Assembly (NCBI GenBank): GCA_023398495.1
Contig: JAEWSG010000061.1
Coordinates: forward strand, 1 to 10,948
DNA length: 10,948 nt
Source of the DNA: Bacillota bacterium
GTDB lineage: Bacteria > Bacillota > Clostridia > Acetivibrionales > Acetivibrionaceae
Direction: 5' to 3'
Positions 1 to 7,050 of this stretch are shown here, piece by piece. Position 1 is the stretch's first letter. Each line of letters opens with the position of its first letter. Under the pieces are notes generated by a model. The model searched no databases and was not told where the DNA came from. It was given only the letters and a program-made list of their open reading frames with translations. Made by a program: the position numbers and the translations under genes.

Positions 1-51
1 AACTCGCTACGGGTCGAATCAAACTCGCTTCGCGAAGAAAAGTGATTCGAC
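1..51. repeat. REP-like palindromic intergenic repeat
   Basis: A 9-bp perfect inverted repeat (GTCGAATCA at 13-21, TGATTCGAC at 43-51) encloses the palindrome TTCGCGAA. The unit AACTCGCTNCG also occurs twice in direct orientation (1-11 and 22-32). No convincing reading frame crosses it. It looks like a short dispersed intergenic repeat, possibly cut off by the window edge. A weak terminator is an alternative, since TTTT follows the right arm. Genome copy number cannot be seen from here. Confidence 0.45.
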
Positions 52-110
52 TTTTCCTTCGCTTCGTTTACATTCTCTATAGCCTCTACGCAATGTCCTT
101 TCCATAATAT

Positions 111-141
111 GGTGCACTATTAAAATATGCACCCGTTTTTT
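111..141 (+). terminator. Probable intrinsic terminator of an upstream gene outside the window
   Basis: GGTGCA (111-116) pairs with TGCACC (128-133). An inner TATT/AATA stem (118-121 with 124-127) extends the pairing past one unpaired base. A run of six T follows at 136-141 and more T-rich sequence after that. It would end a plus-strand transcript entering from the left edge. Apart from this hairpin and the palindrome at 1-51, positions 1-340 show no gene that I can support. Confidence 0.45.
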
Positions 142-341
142 GATTTTTGATACCTATGTTTATTGGAGCTTATTTCAACATGCTTTTTAAATTACTGTTA
201 TATTACTATTATATGCATTGTTCAATATTTGTGAACTTTATTTTTAATAAAGCCTGTTAAGCACTAATTACGGCCGTTCTAAGTTTACAATTATGTTACA
301 ATAAAGGGATGTGGAAACTTTTGTCGAATCTATAGTTAATA

Positions 342-443
342 TAGATGAAAAACTCTAAAACTAAAATAAAGGATGTTTGTCATCTAAATTAGATAACGTT
401 TGGATGCTATATAAATTCAACTTTAGTATACGTTATCTATATA
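342..443 (+). repeat. Structured repeat, copy A, upstream of the SpoIID-like gene
   Basis: This stretch matches copy B at 3603-3699. A 14-nt block (342-355) is identical to 3603-3616. Positions 371-443 align without gaps to 3627-3699 with 10 mismatches in 73. Two consecutive hairpins can form. The first is TAGATGAAAAAC (342-353) with GTTTGTCATCTA (375-386), one mismatch. The second is TAGATAACG (390-398) with CGTTATCTA (431-439), perfect. ATCTAA-A-TTAGAT (382-394) offers a competing small hairpin. The right end carries a poor promoter-like pair (TCAACT, 17 nt, TATAGG at 417-445), a degraded match to the better promoter in copy B. It ends about 40 nt before the start codon. Confidence 0.6.
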
Positions 444-483
444 GGAAAAGTGTATTTTACAAAGGATAAAATGGAGGAGAAAT

Positions 484-2199
484 ATGCTAAGAGAGTTTTG
501 TAGGCTGGAAATTGAGTCGGTGAAAGAAAGAAGTGTACATAAGATAAAATTATTACACCTAAAAAAAATAATACTTATTATCTTTTCTATAATAATAGTA
601 CTTCTATCAAGCGTTATCTGCTGGGCATATCCTGGTGTTCCTGAACAAGTCAGAATCGGATTGTTTTTTAATGATACAAAGACCAAGCAATATTCAGCAG
701 TATCAAGCTTTACTGTTGACAGCGAAAATGGACTAAAGATAGGAAGTTATGGCGAAAGCGGATTTGTGATTCTTGCTGAAGAAAACGCAAATAGTCCTAT
801 AACAGTAAGAAAGGATGCTTTCTATGTAAATATAGGCGGTACACATACAGAGTACAGCCCGAAGTCAGAGGATATCCCAGAAGGTGATAAAGTAGGTGCT
901 TACCACGCTAATCTTGGAAGCTATGGAAGTTATCAAGAGCTGGTGCCAAAGCTTGAGGAATTAAGAAAAAGCGGTATTGAAGCATATCCTGTTTTTTCAG
1001 ATTCATGGCAAATCTGGTGTGGATTTTATCCGGACGAAAATTCTATACATGCGGAAGTTGAGGGCGTTTTAGAATATAGTGTTGTTGCTCCTTCGGATAC
1101 AAGGATCGTTATTTGCTCGTCCGATGGACAGGTAAAGTTGCTCTATGACAGCATAAATACAGTTTTGAGGATAAATCCATGTGAAGGGGGGGCACCTTCA
1201 TTATTTAAAGTAAATGGAGACAGTAAAAAGATTTATAGGGGAGGGCTTGAAGTACTAAGACAAACCGGAAGCGATATGACGGTAATAAACGTCTTACCAA
1301 TTGAAGAATACCTTTACGGAGTTGTTCCCGGAGAAATAGGAGCAGGTTCACATGCTGAAGCGTTAAAAGCTCAAGCGGTTGCAGCCAGAACCTATACTAT
1401 GAACAATTTATCAAAGTATGGCCACTTAAAGTTTAATCTTTGTACAACCACTTATTCTCAGGTTTATAAAGGGTATAGTGTTGAGGACATCAGGACAAAC
1501 AAAGCCATAGATGACACAAAGAGTGAAGTTGTTACATATAAAGGCAAGCCGGCTGCTGTTTTTTATTTTAGTTCAAGTGGAGGCAAAACTGAAGATGTAA
1601 AAAATGTTTGGGGAAGTGATGGTTATCCGTATTTGATAAGCGTTGACGATCCTTATGAATCAGGAAAATCGTGGCATTACAATTGGCAGGTTTCCTACAC
1701 TGCAAAAAAAATAAGCGAAATAATGACGCAAAGAGGGTTTAAGCTTGGAAGTATTCAGGGTGTACATATTACCAAGAGATCGGAAGCTGGAAGAGCTATC
1801 GAAGTTGTAGTTAAGGGAACAAGTGACCAACGTATTTACACAAATGGCAATACCAGATCATTTCTAAGCCTTGACAGCCAGTGGTATGACATTTCAACAG
1901 ATTCCGATGTTGCTGTTTTGGTTCAAGACAGCAGTTCCTTAAGTACACAGTTGAACGGGAAAAAAGTAATGACATCATCTGGTGTGAAGACAATTAACGC
2001 ATCAAGCAACATAAGTATTATAAGTTCGGACAATACAAAAAAGACTATACCAGCTGTTCCAACTACATATATTTTTACCGGAAAAGGCTGGGGGCATGGA
2101 ATAGGAATGAGCCAGGAAGGGGCAAAAGGAATGGCTAATGAAGGCTTTACATATAAAGAGATTCTTACTCATTACTTTACAGGTACGAAGGTTGAGTAA
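484..2199 (+). CDS. SpoIID/LytB-domain protein with SPOR-like segment, membrane-anchored
   Basis: Membrane-anchored cell-wall protein of the SpoIID/LytB family, whose characterised members are lytic transglycosylases that cut stripped peptidoglycan glycans. The start follows GGAGGAG (473-479). Residues 28-48 form one hydrophobic segment after a basic N-terminus, so the bulk should be extracytoplasmic. Residues about 134-182 resemble a SPOR peptidoglycan-binding repeat. The SpoIID region runs from about 250, with the probable catalytic Glu284 in VVPGEIG, H314 and C320 where known structures bind zinc, and the C-terminal signature GKGWGHGIGMSQEGA (533-547). The His-Cys pair that usually follows the first Cys appears replaced by Tyr-Ser, so the zinc site may be incomplete. 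At 571 aa it is much longer than sporulation SpoIID (about 340), so I call it family-level only. It is a single-gene transcript ending at the hairpin at 2258-2291. Confidence 0.88.
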   Translation: MLREFCRLEIESVKERSVHKIKLLHLKKIILIIFSIIIVLLSSVICWAYPGVPEQVRIGLFFNDTKTKQYSAVSSFTVDSENGLKIGSYGESGFVILAEENANSPITVRKDAFYVNIGGTHTEYSPKSEDIPEGDKVGAYHANLGSYGSYQELVPKLEELRKSGIEAYPVFSDSWQIWCGFYPDENSIHAEVEGVLEYSVVAPSDTRIVICSSDGQVKLLYDSINTVLRINPCEGGAPSLFKVNGDSKKIYRGGLEVLRQTGSDMTVINVLPIEEYLYGVVPGEIGAGSHAEALKAQAVAARTYTMNNLSKYGHLKFNLCTTTYSQVYKGYSVEDIRTNKAIDDTKSEVVTYKGKPAAVFYFSSSGGKTEDVKNVWGSDGYPYLISVDDPYESGKSWHYNWQVSYTAKKISEIMTQRGFKLGSIQGVHITKRSEAGRAIEVVVKGTSDQRIYTNGNTRSFLSLDSQWYDISTDSDVAVLVQDSSSLSTQLNGKKVMTSSGVKTINASSNISIISSDNTKKTIPAVPTTYIFTGKGWGHGIGMSQEGAKGMANEGFTYKEILTHYFTGTKVE

Positions 2200-2257
2200 G
2201 GTTATTATCAGTAAGGTAAAGAATTTTACTAGAAACTTTTATTAAACATAAAAAACA

Positions 2258-2291
2258 AAAACTCGGGAGGCACTATTGCCAACCGAGTTTT
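2258..2291. terminator. Bidirectional terminator between convergent genes
   Basis: The outer stem AAAACTCGG (2258-2266) pairs with CCGAGTTTT (2283-2291). The inner stem GGCA (2269-2272) pairs with TGCC (2277-2280) around loop CTAT. A-rich sequence lies to the left and T-rich to the right, so it can end both the plus-strand SpoIID-like gene and the minus-strand lipoprotein gene. Confidence 0.85.
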
Positions 2292-2307
2292 CTAATTATT
2301 AACTCGA

Positions 2308-3270
2308 CTACATTTTTGTTGTTGTATATGTTATTGTGCTGATTGAATCCATTGGCGTGTCAATGGTTTGTTCAGCAGCACCATCTGAGGCAGGAACATT
2401 AATACTCATTTTACCTGACATATTCTGAGTGATTTCTCCTTCGGATAAGAGCCCGTTTTTGATGTTGACTCTGATTGTTCCTGCCATAGTACCGGATAAA
2501 TCTGTTGTCATTTTCATGCCCATAAAGTCACTCGCTTTAGAATTGTCTGTCTTATACTCGGATTTTAGGGAGATATGGGCAATGCCTTTTTCAACCTTAT
2601 CGAGAGTATAAGTAGTTTTTATGTCCATTGGTACAAGTGCTTTAATACTACTGTTTACATCCCATGAATCGCCTATTTTAACACCGTTTTTTGGGAATAT
2701 ATTAGTTGACTGCTGAATGCTTGATTTGATAGTCTCGTCGCCGAAACTTTCTTTTAAGGAGACTTTAGTCTGCTCTATGAATGCAGCCATTTCCTCATTG
2801 TCACCGGTGTCAATAGATTCAACCATCGAATTTATCATTTCGTCAATACCACTAATTTCTTTAACCTCACCATATTTGGTCATTTTAGTCGAGAAACCTT
2901 TACCGATCATGCTTTTGTAGATTCCTGAAGTAGGATCACTGGAATCAGTAGTGTTTGAGTCAATAGTCTGTTTTGTACCGTTTGCCTCAATATTCATCTT
3001 TACAGCGTCATACTTGTAGTTAAGTGTCAAATTTCCTTCAGAATCCACATCAGCAACGCTAATAGTATAATCAGTAGTCATCTCTTGTTTTGATGTGGTT
3101 TTTTGACCCATTGTCTCTGTGTTGGTAGTTTGATTCATTAGCATGTGATACTTATAGTTATCACCGGCTTTGGCATTTATAAACAAAGCCAGATTGCTGT
3201 TGCAAGCACTTAATGAAAAAACCATTCCTGAAATTAGTAAAGCAGATAAAACTTTTCTTAACCTCAACAT
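2308..3270 (-). CDS. Secreted lipoprotein of unknown function (DUF6263-like)
   Basis: A 320-aa lipoprotein. The signal peptide has basic residues, a hydrophobic core and the lipobox LSAC, with lipidated Cys23. I chose the start at 3270 because GGAG lies 6 nt before it; an ATG 12 nt upstream (3282) in the same frame has no spaced ribosome-binding site. The mature part is rich in Thr, Ser, Asp and Lys, with regular beta-type patterning, an NIFPKNGVKIGDSW segment in the middle and a Thr-rich C-terminus. No catalytic motif is visible. The overall shape (lipoprotein, KxGDSW, repeated sheet-like stretches) recalls the DUF6263 family, from memory and unchecked. It is monocistronic with its own promoter at 3303-3330 and is convergent with the SpoIID-like gene. 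Function is unknown. Confidence 0.85.
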   Translation of the reverse strand: MLRLRKVLSALLISGMVFSLSACNSNLALFINAKAGDNYKYHMLMNQTTNTETMGQKTTSKQEMTTDYTISVADVDSEGNLTLNYKYDAVKMNIEANGTKQTIDSNTTDSSDPTSGIYKSMIGKGFSTKMTKYGEVKEISGIDEMINSMVESIDTGDNEEMAAFIEQTKVSLKESFGDETIKSSIQQSTNIFPKNGVKIGDSWDVNSSIKALVPMDIKTTYTLDKVEKGIAHISLKSEYKTDNSKASDFMGMKMTTDLSGTMAGTIRVNIKNGLLSEGEITQNMSGKMSINVPASDGAAEQTIDTPMDSISTITYTTTKM

Positions 3271-3302
3271 TATCATCTCCATTTTGTTTAATATAAAATA
3301 TA

Positions 3303-3330
3303 ATTATACAATATTTTCGAAACAATTCAA
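3303..3330 (-). promoter_or_regulatory. Sigma-A-type promoter for the DUF6263-like lipoprotein
   Basis: On the minus strand, -35 TTGAAT (plus 3325-3330), a 16-nt spacer, and a perfect -10 TATAAT (plus 3303-3308). The -10 lies 32 nt before the chosen start codon. Confidence 0.5.
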
Positions 3331-3497
3331 TAACAAAAAATACTTAACTTAAAACCTTATTATAGTTTATATAAATCGTGAAAATGATTTTGCAGGGACA
3401 AATTGAACTTTTACGATTATAAATCAAGGAAATTGAAACACGATGTAAAATCTTTATCGCTTTCAATATATTAAGATGAAAGGTCTGGTTATTAACT

Positions 3498-3527
3498 TTG
3501 ATAACATAAAATTTATGTTATTATCAA
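3498..3527. repeat. AT-rich perfect palindrome
   Basis: TTGATAACATAAA (3498-3510) faces TTTATGTTATTATCAA (3512-3527) around one central base, with a single unpaired T in the right arm. It could be an operator, a cruciform or an old terminator. No T-tract follows on the plus strand. It lies between divergent transcripts: the minus-strand lipoprotein and queA. Confidence 0.45.
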
Positions 3528-3602
3528 TAATATAGATAACGAGTAATTTCTTATTATAGCTTGCAATGGATAGGTTTTTAATGTATTATTCTATTTATGT
3601 TG

Positions 3603-3699
3603 TAGATGAAAAACTCAAAAATTGAAGGACGTTTTTCATCTACATTAGATAATTTTTGGATGGTATATAGAATTAACTTTAGTGTACGTTATCTATATA
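3603..3699 (+). repeat. Structured repeat, copy B, upstream of queA
   Basis: The second copy of the element at 342-443. Its first hairpin is perfect over 14 bp: TGTAGATGAAAAAC (3601-3614) with GTTTTTCATCTACA (3631-3644), 16-nt loop. The second, TAGATAA (3646-3652) with TTATCTA (3689-3695), is shorter than in copy A. The right arm CGTTATCTATAT (3687-3698) is also an exact reverse complement of ATATAGATAACG at 3530-3541, giving a 169-bp interval bounded by 12-bp inverted repeats. Copy A lacks that outer left arm. The right end overlaps the queA promoter. Mobile repeat, leader RNA and operator module are all possible. Confidence 0.6.
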
Positions 3700-3701
3700 A
3701 T
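3673..3701 (+). promoter_or_regulatory. Sigma-A-type promoter for queA-tgt-yajC
   Basis: -35 TTAACT (3673-3678), a 17-nt spacer, and a perfect -10 TATAAT (3696-3701). It would give a leader of roughly 20-25 nt before the queA ATG. The promoter lies inside the right end of repeat copy B, and the palindromic arm CGTTATCTATAT covers the spacer end and part of the -10, so a regulator bound there would block it. Confidence 0.5.
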
Positions 3702-3730
3702 CAATTTTAAGAAACGGTGTTTGATTAATT

Positions 3731-4756
3731 ATGAGAGTTAGTGATTTTTTTTACGATCTGCCGGAAGAGCTTATTGCTCAGGAACCTTTAGCAGACAGGA
3801 AGCAGTCTAAGTTAATGGTGATTGACAGAGAAACTGGTGAAATCGAACATAGAATTTTTAAGGATATTATTGAGTATTTAAACCCGGGTGATTGCCTGGT
3901 TTTAAACGATACAAGGGTTATACCGGCCAGACTTCTCGGTGAGAAGGAGGGTACAGGTGGCAAGATTGAATTTGTACTTTTGAAAAACACCGGAGGAGAT
4001 ATATGGGAAGTGATTCTAAAGCCTGGAAGAAGGGCTAGACCCGGATCTAGGTTTGTTTTTGGCATGGGAGAACTGAAGGCTGAAATTATAGATGTGGTTG
4101 ACGAAGGAAACAGGCTTGTAAGATTTGAGTACGATGGAGTATTTGAGCAGATATTGGACAAGGTCGGGATAATGCCACTTCCACCTTATATAACTAAAAA
4201 GCTTGAAGACAGGGAAAGGTATCAGACGGTATATTCAAGACATAAGGGCTCTGCAGCAGCTCCTACTGCCGGACTACATTTTACCGAGGAACTTTTGGAT
4301 GGGATAAAGGAAAAAGGTATTAATATTGCATATGTTACTCTGCATGTAGGACTTGGAACTTTCAGACCTGTGAAGGTTGAAAATATTCTTGAGCATAAAA
4401 TGCACAGTGAGTACTATAATTTAAAAGAAGATGACTGTGAAAAGATAAATAACGCAAGGAAAAATGGCGGTAAGATAATTGCGGTTGGAACTACTAGTTG
4501 TAGAGTTATTGAGACAATCGGAAATGATAGAGGGATATTAAAACCCCAAAGTGGATGGACGGATATTTTTATTTATCCTGGCTATAATTTTAAAGTAGTA
4601 GACAAATTAATAACAAATTTCCATTTGCCGGAATCTACGCTTCTTATGCTTGTCAGTGCCTTAGCAGGCAGGGACACTATCATGGAAGCATATAGTAAAG
4701 CAGTTGATGATAGATACAGGTTCTTTAGTTTTGGAGATGCGATGTTTATAAAATAG
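3731..4756 (+). CDS. queA: S-adenosylmethionine:tRNA ribosyltransferase-isomerase QueA
   Basis: Cytosolic enzyme of queuosine synthesis. It transfers and isomerises the ribosyl moiety of S-adenosylmethionine onto preQ1 in tRNA, giving epoxyqueuosine in GUN-anticodon tRNAs. At 341 aa it is full length for the family. Conserved blocks are in order: N-terminal FDLPEELIAQ-like sequence (residues 7-17), LNDTRVIPARL (58-68), GSAAAPTAGLHFT (173-185), HVGLGTFRPV (205-214), MHSEYY (224-229), GTTSCR (253-258), NFHLPEST (296-303) and C-terminal FSFGDAMFI. The ribosome-binding site is weak (only GGTG, 12 nt upstream), yet the protein start MRVSDF matches the family. It is first in an operon with tgt, 19-28 nt downstream depending on the tgt start. 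No preQ1 riboswitch is evident upstream. Confidence 0.97.
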   Translation: MRVSDFFYDLPEELIAQEPLADRKQSKLMVIDRETGEIEHRIFKDIIEYLNPGDCLVLNDTRVIPARLLGEKEGTGGKIEFVLLKNTGGDIWEVILKPGRRARPGSRFVFGMGELKAEIIDVVDEGNRLVRFEYDGVFEQILDKVGIMPLPPYITKKLEDRERYQTVYSRHKGSAAAPTAGLHFTEELLDGIKEKGINIAYVTLHVGLGTFRPVKVENILEHKMHSEYYNLKEDDCEKINNARKNGGKIIAVGTTSCRVIETIGNDRGILKPQSGWTDIFIYPGYNFKVVDKLITNFHLPESTLLMLVSALAGRDTIMEAYSKAVDDRYRFFSFGDAMFIK

Positions 4757-4775
4757 ATTAAGGAATATGGTGAAT

Positions 4776-5894
4776 ATGAGTGCAGTTAGATATGAACTGA
4801 TTAAAAAATGTAAACAGACAGGAGCAAGGTTGGGAAGGGTACATACACCGCATGGATACTTTGATACACCGGCATTTATGCCTGTTGGTACTCAGGCAAC
4901 TGTTAAGGGTATGTCTCCTGATGAGTTAAAGAGTATAAATGCTCAAATTATATTAAGCAATACATACCATCTGTATATGAGGCCTGGCCATGACATTGTG
5001 AAGGAGGCCGGTGGATTGCACGGCTTTATGAACTGGGACAGGCCGGTTTTGACTGACAGTGGAGGGTTTCAGGTATTCAGTCTTAGTGATCTTAGAGATA
5101 TCAAGGAGGAAGGTGTTACCTTTAAATCTCATATTGATGGGTCAAAACACTTTTTTACCCCTGAGATGGCAACAAAGGTACAAAATGACCTTGGAGCAGA
5201 TATAATAATGGCTTTTGATGAGTGCATACCTTATCCTGCCGATTTCAACTATGCAAAAAACTCTCTTGAGAGAACAACCAGATGGGCGAAAAGGTGTAAA
5301 GACACCCATAAAAATACCGATAAACAAGCATTATTCGGTATAGTTCAGGGAGGAATGTACAAGGAACTAAGGCAGCAAAGTGCTTATGAGCTCTTAGAAC
5401 TTGATTTTCCGGGCTATGCAATTGGAGGATTGAGTGTAGGAGAGCCGGCAGAAGAAATGTACTCTATGCTAGAATGTACAGTACCACTGCTTCCGGAAGA
5501 TAAACCTAGATATCTTATGGGAGTAGGAAGTCCAGACTATCTGTTAGAAGGTGCACTAAGGGGAATAGACATGTTTGATTGCGTACTTCCGACACGTATA
5601 GGAAGGAATGGGACTGTTCTTACCAGCAGAGGAAAAGTTATTATTAGAGATGCTACTTATGCAAGAGATTATTCTACCCTTGATCCCGAGTGTGATTGCT
5701 ATTGTTGCAGAAATTTTTCCAGGGCTTATATCAGACACATGATAAAAACTGGGGAGGTTTTAGGGATAAGGCTTACTACATGGCATAATCTGAGATTTTT
5801 ACTTAAATTGATGGAAAACGTAAGAAAGGCTATAATGGAAGACAGACTTGGAGATTTCAGGAATGAGTTTTTTGGTAAATTCGGCTATAAATAA
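4776..5894 (+). CDS. tgt: tRNA-guanine transglycosylase (queuine tRNA-ribosyltransferase)
   Basis: Exchanges the wobble guanine-34 of GUN tRNAs for preQ1, the step just before QueA. With the start at 4776 the protein has 372 aa, usual for the bacterial enzyme. It shows TDSGGFQ (Asp94, active site), GIVQGG, GGLSVGE, the nucleophile Asp268 in FDCVLPTRIGRNG, and the zinc site Cys306-x-Cys308-x2-Cys311 with His337 in TTWH. The family start MSAVRYELIKKC fits 4776. An earlier in-frame ATG at 4767 sits only 2 nt after the AAGGA ribosome-binding site, whereas 4776 has 11 nt. Co-transcribed with queA and yajC; queA and tgt acting in consecutive steps explains the pairing. Confidence 0.97.
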   Translation: MSAVRYELIKKCKQTGARLGRVHTPHGYFDTPAFMPVGTQATVKGMSPDELKSINAQIILSNTYHLYMRPGHDIVKEAGGLHGFMNWDRPVLTDSGGFQVFSLSDLRDIKEEGVTFKSHIDGSKHFFTPEMATKVQNDLGADIIMAFDECIPYPADFNYAKNSLERTTRWAKRCKDTHKNTDKQALFGIVQGGMYKELRQQSAYELLELDFPGYAIGGLSVGEPAEEMYSMLECTVPLLPEDKPRYLMGVGSPDYLLEGALRGIDMFDCVLPTRIGRNGTVLTSRGKVIIRDATYARDYSTLDPECDCYCCRNFSRAYIRHMIKTGEVLGIRLTTWHNLRFLLKLMENVRKAIMEDRLGDFRNEFFGKFGYK

Positions 5895-5919
5895 ATTTAT
5901 ATAAAACAGGAGGTCTATT

Positions 5920-6204
5920 ATGCAAGGGTATCAGGAAATTATCAGTGCTTTATTGTTACCGGTGGCATTTATTGGCATAATGTATTTTATGATATTTATG
6001 CCACAAAAAAAGAGGGACAAAGCAAGGAAGGATATGCAAAACTCAATCAAAGAAGGTGATGATGTAATAACAATCGGAGGAATAATAGGTAAGGTGATAA
6101 ATGTCAAGGATGATGAAATTACAATCGAAACTGGTGTTGCAAAAACACAATTAAAACTTTACAGGTATGCAATTGAAAGTAATGCAACACCTGAAGATAA
6201 ATAA
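5920..6204 (+). CDS. yajC: Preprotein translocase accessory subunit YajC
   Basis: Small inner-membrane protein that associates with SecDF and the SecYEG translocon. Its 94 aa show one N-terminal membrane helix (residues about 8-27) followed by the family's MPQKKRDKARKDMQ stretch and a small soluble beta domain (EGDDVITIGGIIGKV, then DEITIETG). The start follows a perfect AGGAGGT (5908-5914). It is the last gene of queA-tgt-yajC, a widespread bacterial order, and its stop codon overlaps the terminator stem. secD/secF, the usual partners after yajC in many genomes, are not next here. Confidence 0.95.
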   Translation: MQGYQEIISALLLPVAFIGIMYFMIFMPQKKRDKARKDMQNSIKEGDDVITIGGIIGKVINVKDDEITIETGVAKTQLKLYRYAIESNATPEDK

Positions 6205-6229
6205 ACGCTTAGAAATAGGCGTTTTTTTT
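6204..6229 (+). terminator. Intrinsic terminator of queA-tgt-yajC
   Basis: AACGCTTA (6204-6211) pairs with TAGGCGTT (6216-6223), one G-U pair, around a GAAA tetraloop. Six further T follow (6224-6229). The stem begins on the last base of the yajC stop codon. Confidence 0.9.
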
Positions 6230-6277
6230 CTGTATAGAGTTTGTTGCGATTTTGAATTTTTGAAAAGTCCTTTGGCT

Positions 6278-6304
6278 TAATATAAATAATAAAAAATCCG
6301 ATAA
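6278..6304 (+). promoter_or_regulatory. Sigma-D (flagellar sigma-28)-like promoter for the PilZ gene
   Basis: TCCGATAA (6297-6304) matches the flagellar sigma -10 consensus GCCGATAA in 7 of 8 positions. TAAT lies 15 nt upstream (6278-6281), 3 of 4 against TAAA. The ATG is 18 nt downstream. A sigma-A alternative in the same stretch (TTGAAA, 15-nt spacer, TATAAA at about 6260-6286) has poor spacing. Confidence 0.4.
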
Positions 6305-6322
6305 TTCTATTGGGGTGGGACT

Positions 6323-6955
6323 ATGTTTATAAAAATTGGTGATATTGTGTCTTTAAGTCACTATTCAAGCTCTTTTCATGCCAAGACTATAGTTGTGGAT
6401 GTGTATCGTGATATAAGTGATGATATTGTATCAGTAAAATTTTCGTGTGAATTTTCTGGAGCAAGCTTTCTAGATGGTGATCCTGTGGTCATAGGATTAG
6501 AAAGGAATGATAAAATATATATGACAAGTTGTTATGTTGTTGAAGTGATACCTTCAAAGAGCATTGTAAAATTGGCAGTAAATAACGAAGAGTATATTGT
6601 AAACAGCAGGGCACATGAGCGTTATCCGGTTTCAATTTATGTTGATGTTTTTAGAGTTCTAGGTGATCAGGAAAGTGTTGCAATAGCCAAAAATATAAGC
6701 TATGAGGGCTTGATGATATGCTCAAAGTGCGAATTTGGTGAAGGTGAGGCTTTAAACGTAAATATATACATTAAGGACACTTTTGTAAAAGCAGGAACAA
6801 AAATAATGTGGAAAATGAGACATAACAGCGATTTTGAGTATGGATTAAAGATCATTTTTATGGAGTATAATTCGCAGTCAGCACTTTGGAACTATATTGA
6901 TAAGCTCAAACACGAACAGGAAGAGTTTATAATTAAGTTAAAGAATACGGTATAA
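6323..6955 (+). CDS. PilZ-domain protein, YcgR-like c-di-GMP receptor
   Basis: A 210-aa cytosolic protein with two beta domains. Residues 1-90 resemble the YcgR N-terminal (PilZN-type) domain. Residues about 94-200 are a PilZ domain with both c-di-GMP-binding signatures: R96-x3-R100 (RAHER) and N124-x-S-x2-G129 (NISYEG). By family knowledge it should bind cyclic di-GMP and change flagellar motor behaviour or another surface process. There is no signal peptide or membrane segment, and the C-terminus is a charged helix. The start follows GGGGTGG (6312-6318). It is separated from yajC by a strong terminator and has its own sigma-D-like promoter, which would tie it to motility. No other flagellar gene is in the window. 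Confidence 0.88.
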   Translation: MFIKIGDIVSLSHYSSSFHAKTIVVDVYRDISDDIVSVKFSCEFSGASFLDGDPVVIGLERNDKIYMTSCYVVEVIPSKSIVKLAVNNEEYIVNSRAHERYPVSIYVDVFRVLGDQESVAIAKNISYEGLMICSKCEFGEGEALNVNIYIKDTFVKAGTKIMWKMRHNSDFEYGLKIIFMEYNSQSALWNYIDKLKHEQEEFIIKLKNTV

Positions 6956-6965
6956 ATCAAAGGGG

Positions 6966-7005
6966 GGTCTCAAAGAGTTTAACCAAGACTAATTATAGAC
7001 CTTTT
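6966..7005 (+). terminator. Weak possible terminator after the PilZ gene
   Basis: GGTCT (6966-6970) can pair with AGACC (6997-7001), with G-U pairs extending the stem into TTTT (7002-7005). The loop is long (26 nt) and the T-tract short, so support is weak. The stronger hairpin at 7030-7050 belongs to the opposite strand but could also help. Confidence 0.25.
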
Positions 7006-7022
7006 CACTACATGTTTGTCAG

Positions 7023-7050
7023 AAAAAAAGGGACAGCCTAATGGCTGCCC
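7023..7050 (-). terminator. Intrinsic terminator of the CBM25-like gene
   Basis: GGGACAGCC (7030-7038) pairs with GGCTGCCC (7043-7050) around TAAT, with one bulged base. On the minus strand a run of seven T follows (A-run at 7023-7029). The upstream stem arm is formed by the last codons of the gene, and the stop codon spans the loop. Confidence 0.8.

Noticed and set aside
19..105. 28-codon ORF on the minus strand through the palindromic repeat
   Set aside because: No ribosome-binding site and it lies in repetitive palindromic sequence. The reading frame is most likely a by-product of the repeat.
236..252. AT-rich hairpin CTTTATT/AATAAAG as a terminator
   Set aside because: Only A-T pairs apart from one, and no T-tract follows. 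Likely chance in AT-rich DNA.
3271..3282. Upstream ATG at 3282 for the DUF6263-like lipoprotein
   Set aside because: GGAG lies inside this start and is correctly spaced only for the ATG at 3270.
3541..3730. preQ1 riboswitch upstream of queA
   Set aside because: No match to the compact preQ1 aptamer pattern that I can see, and a similar sequence lies before an unrelated gene (copy A).
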